5,429 nt of DNA from Clostridiales bacterium (GTDB taxonomy: Bacteria > Bacillota > Clostridia > Lachnospirales > Lachnospiraceae). The notes under the pieces were generated by a model. It saw nothing but the letters and a program-made list of their open reading frames with translations, was not told the origin of the DNA and ran no database searches. The position numbers and the translations under genes were made by a program. The stretch covers positions 1 through 5,429 of the forward strand of contig JAJBVF010000427.1 in the NCBI GenBank assembly GCA_020859965.1. Direction: 5' to 3'. Position 1 is the stretch's first letter, and every line of letters begins with the position of its first letter. This document shows, in pieces, positions 1-3,970 of this stretch.

Positions 1-306
1 ATTATAAAAGCTGTGGCGCAGACACTCGATCGCTGCGCGCGCTCCCAGATAAGAACCGCCAATACCAATCACAAGCAGTACCTCACTGTCACTCTGGATC
101 TTCTTCGCCGCCTCTTTGATACGACCAAACTCTTCCTTATCATAGTCAACCGGAAGATCAATCCAGCCAAGGAAGTCATTACCGGCTCCCGTACGGGATA
201 CCAGCAGATCCTTTGCAGCCGCAACAATCTTTTTCATAGAAGCTACTTCGTTCTCAGCAACGAAACAGGAAGCTTTTGAATAGTCAAAAGTCACTTTGTT
301 ACTCAT
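1..306 (-). CDS. pgi: Glucose-6-phosphate isomerase, N-terminal 102 residues (runs off the left edge)
   Basis: Glucose-6-phosphate isomerase interconverts glucose 6-phosphate and fructose 6-phosphate in glycolysis and gluconeogenesis, in the cytoplasm. Only the first 102 codons lie in the window; the family is usually about 450 residues in Firmicutes, so the rest is beyond position 1. The reading frame is open to the edge. The diagnostic stretch is VIGIGGSYLGARAAIE at residues 79-94, the start of the sugar-isomerase (SIS) phosphate-binding fold. The earlier WIDLP at 48-52 also fits Firmicute Pgi. The start is ATG at 306-304, with AAGGAG at 320-315, eight bases upstream. The gene lies downstream of and in the same direction as the membrane-protein gene (470-1339), with a 163-base gap that holds its own predicted promoter and a stable leader hairpin. 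Identification is firm for the part seen; nothing can be said about the catalytic residues further on. Confidence 0.96.
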   Translation of the reverse strand, partial: MSNKVTFDYSKASCFVAENEVASMKKIVAAAKDLLVSRTGAGNDFLGWIDLPVDYDKEEFGRIKEAAKKIQSDSEVLLVIGIGGSYLGARAAIECLRHSFYN

Positions 307-383
307 GTCCACATCTCCTTTATCCTTATTGTTCATAAACCAGTGTCAAACACATCCATCAGCGACGTATTCTTCTGTTCCAC

Positions 384-417
384 GTCGGCTCCGCACACGG
401 CATTTCTATCAGCCGAC
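384..417 (-). promoter_or_regulatory. Hairpin in the predicted pgi leader
   Basis: A perfect 7-bp inverted repeat, GTCGGCT and AGCCGAC (417-411 and 390-384 read on the minus strand), encloses a 20-base loop. It lies in the predicted leader of pgi and is not followed by a run of T, so it does not look like an intrinsic terminator for the membrane gene. The right arm also overlaps a GACGT that can pair with ACGTC a little further downstream, so two foldings compete. A role in control or mRNA stability is only a possibility. Confidence 0.4.
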
Positions 418-437
418 TGCCGCATACTTTACCGTAC

Positions 438-466
438 ATTTTAACAGACCGACAGTGGTTTCGCAA
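438..466 (-). promoter_or_regulatory. Predicted sigma-A-type promoter of pgi
   Basis: On the minus strand, TTGCGA (466-461) is followed by a 17-base spacer and TAAAAT (443-438), which is four and five matches to the consensus hexamers. Its -35 box lies just outside the stop codon of the upstream membrane gene (stop at 472-470). This gives pgi a start of transcription of its own near 431 and a leader of about 125 bases. Some read-through from the upstream gene is still possible because no convincing terminator separates them. Confidence 0.5.
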
Positions 467-469
467 GAG

Positions 470-1339
470 TTAATGGGAAAGAAATTCGTTCAAAACCTCG
501 CGCACGAGACGTTCCTGCTCTTTTTGATCCATCTGGCGCAGCAGATCAGCTCCCCGAACGCTTCCGGATGTGGTTCCGGAACCTGACACATCCGAAGCGG
601 CAGCCTCCTCCATCCCGGCCTTCGTCCGCGCAAGCGCTTCTTTCAGATCTTTTTTCTCTCGTTGCGCCCGGCTCAGGTCATTCTTTTCTCTTTGCGTATG
701 GGTTCTGGATGCCGCAGTCTCTGCCTTCGCAAGCCGTTTTGCCCGGCGTCCCTCAGAAACAGACACGATTGGTGTTCTCGCTGTAACCGTTTCGTACTCC
801 GATTCCCCGATCTCATCCTCCACACTACTACTGTTCACTGCACCACTGTTTTCGAGATAATCACAAAGGCAGATTTCCAGTGACCGGTTTCGGTACCCGA
901 TATCCGCAATCCCATAGGCGAGTATAATCAACGCCAGAGCCCCCGCTCCCATCCAGAAGTAGGTGTTTCCGATTATCAGATCAGCACCGCCCTGCATCAG
1001 CGGCATTGTCCCGGCAAAAGCACAAAGCAGGCTTACCGCAAGAGCTCCTATGCCAATCCGGTTCCAGCCATGCAGGCTGGTTCCCCAGACGCGGTATTCG
1101 ATCAGGCTTTTTTGTACCAGTGCCTGTACATCACCCACCTGCTCATTCAGATGCGTACAATATTGAAATCTTTGCCTTAATTGCTGCAAAAATCTGCCGC
1201 CCTGCTCCCCCGTGTTTCTGGTATCCTTTATCAATCCATCGTAAATCTGTTTCAGGATCATCTGACTGACCACTCCTACAGCGCAGGCGGCCGCAAGCAA
1301 ATACAGCAAAACATTTTTTTCCATGATGAATTGTAGCAT
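470..1339 (-). CDS. Three-helix membrane protein with charged coiled-coil-like C-terminal region, function unknown
   Basis: I do not recognise a named family for this 289-residue protein. Hydrophobic segments lie at about residues 9-29, 95-114 and 127-147. The loop between the first two (30-94) is rich in Arg and Lys, as is the region after the third, so the positive-inside rule puts the N-terminus outside and the long C-terminus in the cytoplasm. Residues 195-246 are highly charged (RAKRLAKAE, REKNDLSRAQREKKDL) and likely helical or coiled coil. A Ser/Gly-rich linker (249-262) follows, then a short amphipathic tail of about 26 residues with RLVREVLNEFL. The start is ATG at 1339, because AAAGGGGG lies seven bases upstream; the next in-frame ATG at 1324 would be 22 bases from it. 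The gene ends with TAA at 472-470, just before the pgi promoter. It is preceded by a long structured leader. It reads as a genuine gene, but no function can be assigned; a scaffold or signalling role through the tail is speculation. Confidence 0.85.
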   Translation of the reverse strand: MLQFIMEKNVLLYLLAAACAVGVVSQMILKQIYDGLIKDTRNTGEQGGRFLQQLRQRFQYCTHLNEQVGDVQALVQKSLIEYRVWGTSLHGWNRIGIGALAVSLLCAFAGTMPLMQGGADLIIGNTYFWMGAGALALIILAYGIADIGYRNRSLEICLCDYLENSGAVNSSSVEDEIGESEYETVTARTPIVSVSEGRRAKRLAKAETAASRTHTQREKNDLSRAQREKKDLKEALARTKAGMEEAAASDVSGSGTTSGSVRGADLLRQMDQKEQERLVREVLNEFLSH

Positions 1340-1372
1340 ACATGTATCCCCCTTTAACGGAAAATTTTACTG

Positions 1373-1425
1373 CCTGCGCGGTTATCGAATGCATAATTCA
1401 GATATCCACATTCGTTCCGCACAGG
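1373..1425 (-). promoter_or_regulatory. Two-stage stem-loop in the leader of the membrane-protein gene
   Basis: Read on the minus strand, CCTGTGCGG (1425-1417) pairs with CCGCGCAGG (1381-1373) over 9 bp, with one G-U pair. Inside it, CGAATG (1414-1409) pairs perfectly with CATTCG (1391-1386), closing a 17-base loop. The two helices are separated by a small asymmetric internal loop of 2 and 4 bases. The element ends 17 bases before the AAAGGGGG ribosome binding site of the downstream gene. This nesting is more than expected by chance in ordinary spacer and suggests a folded RNA, but it matches no riboswitch class I can name. Confidence 0.5.
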
Positions 1426-1435
1426 TGGAAACCAT

Positions 1436-1477
1436 TGGGAAAAACGCAGTCCCATCAGGGACAGATATTTGCATATC
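1436..1477 (-). promoter_or_regulatory. Candidate attenuator: GNRA hairpin plus weak terminator and competing hairpin
   Basis: On the minus strand, GATAT-GCAA-ATATC (1477-1464) is a small hairpin with a GCAA tetraloop. It is followed at once by GTCCC-TGAT-GGGAC (1462-1449), then four bases, then TTTTT (1444-1440). The second hairpin with its T-run resembles a weak intrinsic terminator. Its right arm can instead pair as TGGGA (1454-1450) with TCCCA (1440-1436), which would consume the T-run. Two mutually exclusive folds around a T-run are the geometry of transcription attenuation. The short stem and the four-base gap weaken the terminator reading. Alternatively, the stretch from about 1510 to 1440 could be a small RNA of about 70 bases. 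Confidence 0.35.
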
Positions 1478-1516
1478 CGCGACGGCGCCTTTCGCTGTGT
1501 TTGCCCAAGTGCCGCC

Positions 1517-1544
1517 ATTATAGCCGGAAAATTTCGGTTTGCAA
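1517..1544 (-). promoter_or_regulatory. Predicted promoter of the membrane-protein gene
   Basis: A perfect TATAAT lies at 1522-1517 on the minus strand. Upstream is TTGCAA (1544-1539) with a 16-base spacer, or TTTGCA (1545-1540) with 17. Transcription would begin near 1510 and give a leader of about 170 bases before the ATG at 1339. No better promoter was seen nearer the gene. Confidence 0.5.
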
Positions 1545-1799
1545 AGCAAAATCGTTCGACTTTTTCTCCGTGGAAATGATTCTCAGGTTCAAAATCCGAT
1601 GCGAAAACTCATTCTTCACCGGAGAAATTTTCTTCCCGGGAGACAGTTTTTCTTCCTGAGAGACAACCTTCAGAAACAGGCGTCGGTATTTCGGGAGCCG
1701 GATGTCGAGTCTAATGTCTGTTGTGGTCTGATGTGGATCTGGCACGGGTTCGGCGTGCAGCGAAAATTCAGCAAACCACCGTGTATGCAAAAATATGGA
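1545..1799. other. Gene-free stretch
   Basis: No open frame here has a ribosome binding site and a credible protein. The only structure seen is the cluster of imperfect repeats at 1612-1664 and an 8-bp inverted repeat, TTTCTCCG (1563-1570) and CGGAGAAA (1620-1627), 49 bases apart. The base composition and lack of coding signal fit a spacer between a minus-strand unit on the left and the plus-strand array on the right. A strongly decayed gene cannot be excluded. Confidence 0.5.
1612..1664. repeat. Imperfect short tandem repeat, about 20 bases
   Basis: Bases 1625-1644 and 1645-1664 are adjacent 20-base units that agree at 16 of 20 positions, sharing TTTTCTTCC and a terminal GAGAC or equivalent. 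A weaker third unit, TTCTTCACCGGAGAA, begins at 1612. The units are short and degenerate, so this may be low-complexity drift rather than a functional repeat. Confidence 0.35.
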
Positions 1800-1828
1800 T
1801 TGCATGTCATGTGAAATCATGCTATACT
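1800..1828 (+). promoter_or_regulatory. Predicted promoter in front of the decayed array copy
   Basis: TTGCAT (1800-1805), a 17-base spacer and TATACT (1823-1828) with an extended -10 TG at 1820-1821 make one of the best plus-strand promoter matches in the window. GCATG (1802-1806) and CATGC (1818-1822) form a small dyad inside the spacer and could mark an operator. Only a five-base gap separates the -10 box from the remnant of the first array copy, so it has no intact gene of its own. It could drive the two intact small genes downstream. Confidence 0.5.
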
Positions 1829-1832
1829 TGCT

Positions 1833-1892
1833 GAAAAAATATGCCCAAAGCACAGAAGCAGATTGACAAAAAATGAAAAGCCTGTGTTCTAT
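1833..1892 (+). pseudogene. Frameshifted 3' remnant of a third copy of the small array gene
   Basis: This stretch aligns with the last 20 or so codons of the intact gene at 2002-2166 (bases 2104-2166). The AAGCAGATTGAC core is identical (1856-1867 and 2128-2139). One base is missing near 1842 and two more near 1870, so the frame is broken; the position of the parent stop TAA now reads TAT. The 5' two-thirds of the copy is absent. Upstream, CTTGCTG follows the -10 box just as it occurs in the intact copy's leader (1955-1961), which suggests an internal deletion joining leader to coding tail. Downstream, the similarity continues into the next unit's spacer in register (period 274). Confidence 0.6.
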
Positions 1893-1922
1893 CGTCAATA
1901 TATGATGAATAGTTTGTTTTAG

Positions 1923-1951
1923 TTGCATATTTGTATATTTTATGTTATATT
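1923..1951 (+). promoter_or_regulatory. Predicted promoter of the first intact array gene
   Basis: TTGCAT (1923-1928), a 17-base spacer and TATATT (1946-1951), preceded by an extended -10 TG at 1943-1944. The spacing is conserved in the second unit, where the -35 reads TTGCCC, and the -10 region with its TG is unchanged there, which supports a real promoter. Transcription would begin at about 1958. Confidence 0.55.
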
Positions 1952-1958
1952 TATCTTG

Positions 1959-1979
1959 CTGTATGCGACAAGGCATCAG
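1959..1979 (+). promoter_or_regulatory. 5'-end leader hairpin of the first intact array gene
   Basis: CTG-T-ATGC (1959-1966) pairs with GCATCAG (1973-1979) around a GACAAG loop, with one bulged T. It would sit at the very 5' end of the transcript from the promoter just upstream, eleven bases before the AAGGGGG ribosome binding site. The second unit keeps the pairing with a G-U wobble. A role in mRNA stability or translation control is inferred. Confidence 0.4.
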
Positions 1980-2001
1980 TAAGATAAAGAAGGGGGACCG
2001 G

Positions 2002-2166
2002 ATGGAAGAAATGGGAATGACAAACGAACAATACAAAGGGATGTTGCTTGATGAGTTGGAAGACTGGCAGGAAGTAAAAGAACTGGCAGAAGAAGCAGGA
2101 AACGAGAAAATACTATCGAAAGCTCAAAAGCAGATTGACAAGATAAATGAAAAGCTCAAATTCTAA
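2002..2166 (+). CDS. Small acidic helical protein, array copy 1 (54 residues), function unknown
   Basis: The protein begins MEEMGMTNEQYKGML and is almost entirely charged or amphipathic, with no Cys, no signal peptide and no membrane segment. It is predicted to be mostly helical, with a possible two-helix hairpin: residues 7-32, a short turn at AGN (32-34), then 35-52. It resembles the small clostridial hypothetical proteins that start MTDxQFxxxL, but I cannot name a family or function. ATG at 2002 is chosen because AAGGGGG (1990-1996) lies five bases upstream; in-frame ATGs at codons 4 and 6 are farther off. The upstream in-frame codons back to 1942 lie in the duplicated leader and are unlikely to be translated. 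The ribosome binding site is weaker than in the sister gene (AAGGAGG), so expression may differ. It stands alone on the plus strand between its decayed copy and its sister. Confidence 0.75.
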   Translation: MEEMGMTNEQYKGMLLDELEDWQEVKELAEEAGNEKILSKAQKQIDKINEKLKF

Positions 2167-2196
2167 CGTCAATATATAAGAAATATTTGGTTTTAG

Positions 2197-2225
2197 TTGC
2201 CCGTTTACATATTTCATGTTATATT
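2197..2225 (+). promoter_or_regulatory. Predicted promoter of the second intact array gene
   Basis: TTGCCC (2197-2202), 17 bases, TATATT (2220-2225) with the extended -10 TG. It is the 274-bp counterpart of the promoter at 1923-1951. The -35 has lost its last two bases relative to that copy, but the -10 element is identical. Confidence 0.5.
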
Positions 2226-2232
2226 TATTTTG

Positions 2233-2253
2233 CTGTATGCGGCAAGGTATCAG
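2233..2253 (+). promoter_or_regulatory. 5'-end leader hairpin of the second intact array gene
   Basis: CTG-T-ATGC pairs with GTATCAG around GGCAAG. Compared with the first unit, one C has become T opposite a G, so a G-C pair becomes G-U and the stem is kept; the other change falls in the loop. Two substitutions that spare the stem are weak but real support for an RNA structure. Confidence 0.4.
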
Positions 2254-2275
2254 TAAGATAAAGAAGGAGGACCGG

Positions 2276-2431
2276 ATGGAAGAGATGGGAATGACCGATT
2301 TACAATTTAAAAGCTGGTTAAAACAGGTAATACGAGGACTTGAAGGAGCCAAAGAGGAATCCACAAAAGAAGGGACCGATAAAAAACTGGATGCACTTCT
2401 CAAAGATTTGAAGGAGGACCTGCAGGGATAA
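2276..2431 (+). CDS. Small charged helical protein, array copy 2 (51 residues), function unknown
   Basis: This paralogue of the gene at 2002-2166 begins MEEMGMTDLQFKSWLKQVI and ends KDLKEDLQG. The first seven residues are identical between the two, and residues 10 and 12 (Q, K) are shared. Beyond that only the pattern of charged and hydrophobic positions is kept, with a Gly-containing turn (KEGTDKK, 31-37) between two probable helices. It has no Cys and no membrane segment. The start has an ideal AAGGAGG (2264-2270) five bases upstream. It has its own promoter and leader hairpin. No T-run terminator was seen after it on the plus strand; the convergent mtnN terminator lies 43 bases on. The function is unknown. 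Small size, copy number and fast protein divergence would fit an antitoxin, a regulator or a phage-derived peptide, but nothing in the sequence chooses among these. Confidence 0.78.
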   Translation: MEEMGMTDLQFKSWLKQVIRGLEGAKEESTKEGTDKKLDALLKDLKEDLQG

Positions 2432-2473
2432 GAAAACCTGATGGAAATTCTGGGAATTGAATTCCCAAATGTC

Positions 2474-2497
2474 AAAAAAAGGCTGATTCATTCAGCC
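2474..2497 (-). terminator. Intrinsic terminator of mtnN
   Basis: On the minus strand, GGCTGA-ATGAA-TCAGCC (2497-2481) is a perfect 6-bp stem with a 5-base loop, followed directly by seven T (2480-2474). It lies 55 bases after the mtnN stop codon, and it also closes the convergent space against the plus-strand array. Confidence 0.85.
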
Positions 2498-2552
2498 AGA
2501 GCACGACAGGGAGGGCGGGCTTGCCACCGCTCCCCATCGAAAACAGTATATC

Positions 2553-3254
2553 TCATTTCAGTTTTGAAAGCAACCCCTCGACCAGCTTTACACAATGGAA
2601 AGCCGCTTCCCGCTCAAACGTCGGATAATCCATAGATGCGCTGTCATCCGCTTTGTCCGAAATCGCACGCAGGATCACGAACGGAATCCCGTTCAGATAC
2701 GCAGCCTGCGCGATTGCCGCACCTTCCATCTCCGTGCAGCTTCCGCCAAAGTTTGAGACGATTCGCTCCTTGGTCTGCTTATCCGAAATGAACTGATCGC
2801 CGCTTACCACTCTCCCGTGAAAAACCGAAATTTCCGGATTCACTTCCCGGCATACCTGCTCCGCCAGGGCGGTCAGCTCCTGATCTGCATCAAAGGAAAA
2901 CACATCCATCTGCGGAATCTGTCCCAGAGGATACCCAAAATTCACCGCATCCATATCATGATGCAGAACATCCTTCGAGATCACAATATCTCCGATATCA
3001 ATATTCGCGTCAAGTGAACCAGCCACACCGGTATTGATCACACCGTCCACACCAAACTCATCCACAAGGATCTGGGTACACACGGCCGCATTTACCTTGC
3101 CGATTCCACTGCGCACCACTACCGCAGGCATCCCCGCAAGCTCGCCCTCGAAAAACTCCATTTTTGCTTTCGAAACTTCCCGCGAGACTCTCATATCCGC
3201 TTTCAGCTGCTCTACCTCAATTTCCATTGCTCCGATAATTCCGATTTTTTTCAT
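2553..3254 (-). CDS. mtnN: 5'-methylthioadenosine/S-adenosylhomocysteine nucleosidase
   Basis: The enzyme cleaves the adenine from 5'-methylthioadenosine and S-adenosylhomocysteine in the cytoplasm. It removes inhibitory by-products of methylation and polyamine synthesis and yields S-ribosylhomocysteine, the precursor of autoinducer-2 where LuxS is present. The protein is 233 residues, against 232 for E. coli MtnN. It opens KKIGIIGAMEIEVEQL, then SGIGKVNAA (49-57), NTGVAGSL (74-81), VSGDQFI (150-156), EMEGAA (175-180) and RAISD (196-200). The three catalytic acids of the family correspond to Glu13, Glu177 and Asp200, and all are present. ATG at 3254 was chosen because AAAGGAG lies nine bases upstream and the family starts with MKKIGIIGAM; an upstream in-frame extension to 3287 would swallow the ribosome binding site. 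It is a single-gene unit, divergent from the TSCPD gene and closed by its own terminator. Confidence 0.97.
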   Translation of the reverse strand: MKKIGIIGAMEIEVEQLKADMRVSREVSKAKMEFFEGELAGMPAVVVRSGIGKVNAAVCTQILVDEFGVDGVINTGVAGSLDANIDIGDIVISKDVLHHDMDAVNFGYPLGQIPQMDVFSFDADQELTALAEQVCREVNPEISVFHGRVVSGDQFISDKQTKERIVSNFGGSCTEMEGAAIAQAAYLNGIPFVILRAISDKADDSASMDYPTFEREAAFHCVKLVEGLLSKLK

Positions 3255-3278
3255 CTGCTGCATCTCCTTTTTTATAAT

Positions 3279-3296
3279 AAACGGCATTCACCGTTT
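3279..3296. repeat. Small inverted repeat before mtnN
   Basis: AAACGG (3279-3284) and CCGTTT (3291-3296) flank CATTCA. In the mtnN leader the hairpin lies about a dozen bases before the ribosome binding site. On the plus strand it is followed by TTCT and looks like a very weak terminator. No function is claimed. Confidence 0.35.
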
Positions 3297-3365
3297 TTCT
3301 CCGTTCATAATACATCCAACTATTCTTTCGTTCCGGTTCTCATACAGAAGAAATGTGACAGCCTC

Positions 3366-3393
3366 ACTATCTTCCTTCTTATTCCTCACACAA
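3366..3393 (-). promoter_or_regulatory. Possible promoter of mtnN
   Basis: On the minus strand, TTGTGT (3393-3388), 16 bases, GATAGT (3371-3366) would start transcription near 3359 and leave a leader of about 105 bases. Both boxes are imperfect. A TATTAT nearer the gene has no matching -35. The site is tentative. Confidence 0.25.
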
Positions 3394-3408
3394 AAATAAA
3401 GGTTATCC

Positions 3409-3437
3409 TTGAATATCCTTCCCAAAAACGCTATACT
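3409..3437 (+). promoter_or_regulatory. Predicted promoter of the TSCPD-domain gene
   Basis: TTGAAT (3409-3414), a 17-base spacer and TATACT (3432-3437) give a clear sigma-A-type promoter with a start near 3444 and a leader of about 74 bases. It is divergent from, and close to, the possible mtnN promoter. Confidence 0.65.
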
Positions 3438-3517
3438 AAAACAGAGCATCCGCCTGGCAGTTCCAAACTCCGGCCGCCAGACGCCTGCATTTTTCACTCT
3501 ACAAAGGAGGAATATTT

Positions 3518-3760
3518 ATGGATTACAAACCAAAGGGAGTCTGCTCCCGTGCCATCCACATTGATATGGACGGCGATACGATCCAGCATGTAGAATTCAC
3601 CGGCGGCTGCTCTGGTAATACGCAGGGCGTTGCCCGTCTCGTTGAAGGAATGAAAGCCGCCGACGCGATCTCCCGTCTGGAAGGCATCCGCTGCGGCGCC
3701 AAGCCGACCTCATGTCCGGATCAGCTCGCACAGGCACTGAAACTCGCTCTGCAGCAATAA
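3518..3760 (+). CDS. TIGR03905-type stand-alone TSCPD-domain protein
   Basis: This 80-residue protein is essentially a single TSCPD domain, named after its C-terminal motif, seen here at 64-68. The same domain is found at the C-terminus of many B12-dependent (class II) ribonucleotide reductases, and stand-alone versions are common in Clostridia. Its job is not established. Four cysteines (9, 31, 59, 66) lie in the conserved positions GVCSR, GGCSGN, RCG and TSCPD and may bind a metal or take part in thiol chemistry; that is inference. The start is ATG at 3518 with AAAGGAGG (3503-3510) seven bases upstream. It has a good promoter at 3409-3437, is divergent from mtnN and is followed by two strong hairpins. 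No reductase gene is in the window, so any link to nucleotide reduction rests on the family only. Full length and intact. Confidence 0.93.
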   Translation: MDYKPKGVCSRAIHIDMDGDTIQHVEFTGGCSGNTQGVARLVEGMKAADAISRLEGIRCGAKPTSCPDQLAQALKLALQQ

Positions 3761-3777
3761 ACTTTTGCAGAATGTTT

Positions 3778-3857
3778 CGGTCGGCGAATATCCCGTCCAA
3801 AGGACGGGATACCACCGGCGAGGGCTAAACGGACATCCACCGGATGTCCAGTGCCCT
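3778..3857. repeat. Double palindromic element after the TSCPD gene
   Basis: The first hairpin, TATCCCGTCC (3789-3798), AAA, GGACGGGATA (3802-3811), is a perfect 10-bp stem, with CGGT (3778-3781) and ACCG (3814-3817) pairing outside it. The second, GGACATCC (3831-3838), ACC, GGATGTCC (3842-3849), is a perfect 8-bp stem, with AGGGC (3821-3825) and GCCCT (3853-3857) pairing outside it. Neither is followed by a T-run on either strand, so they are not standard intrinsic terminators, although they could stop or protect transcripts of either flanking gene. The design resembles interspersed palindromic repeats (REP- or BIME-like) that I believe are frequent in Lachnospiraceae. Only a genome-wide search would prove it. 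Confidence 0.6.
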
Positions 3858-3970
3858 TCCGATAAGTTATATTAATTACGTATTCAGGCTGCGCTGACCG
3901 CATGATTGTCTCATTTACGCAGCTGCAGGCAGCATTCGCATATGCCGCACAATGCAGGCCATGTGCATCT

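Larger units (their letters stand above)
1833..2431 (+). repeat. Tandem array of small-gene units, 274-bp period
   Basis: Unit boundaries recur at exactly 274 bp: CGTCAATATA at 1893 and 2167, the -10 boxes at 1946 and 2220, the ribosome binding sites at 1990 and 2264, and the ATGs at 2002 and 2276. The 109 bases before the two ATGs align without a gap at roughly 85 percent identity by eye, and the identity continues through the first seven codons. After that the coding parts diverge strongly in sequence. A partial earlier unit (1833-1892) makes it a three-copy array. Gene duplication in tandem with its own promoter is the simplest explanation. Confidence 0.85.

Noticed and set aside
1518..2036. 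A 172-codon minus-strand open frame across the spacer and the first array gene
   Set aside because: It has no credible ribosome binding site, runs antisense through a duplicated promoter and a better-supported small gene, and its protein resembles no family.
2431..2470. A possible fourth array unit start (GATAAGAAAACCTGATGGAAATTCTGGGAATTGA-like stretch after copy 2)
   Set aside because: placeholder
3288..3497. A 69-codon minus-strand open frame upstream of mtnN
   Set aside because: It begins at a GTG without a good ribosome binding site, overlaps the promoter of the divergent TSCPD gene and shows no recognisable protein.
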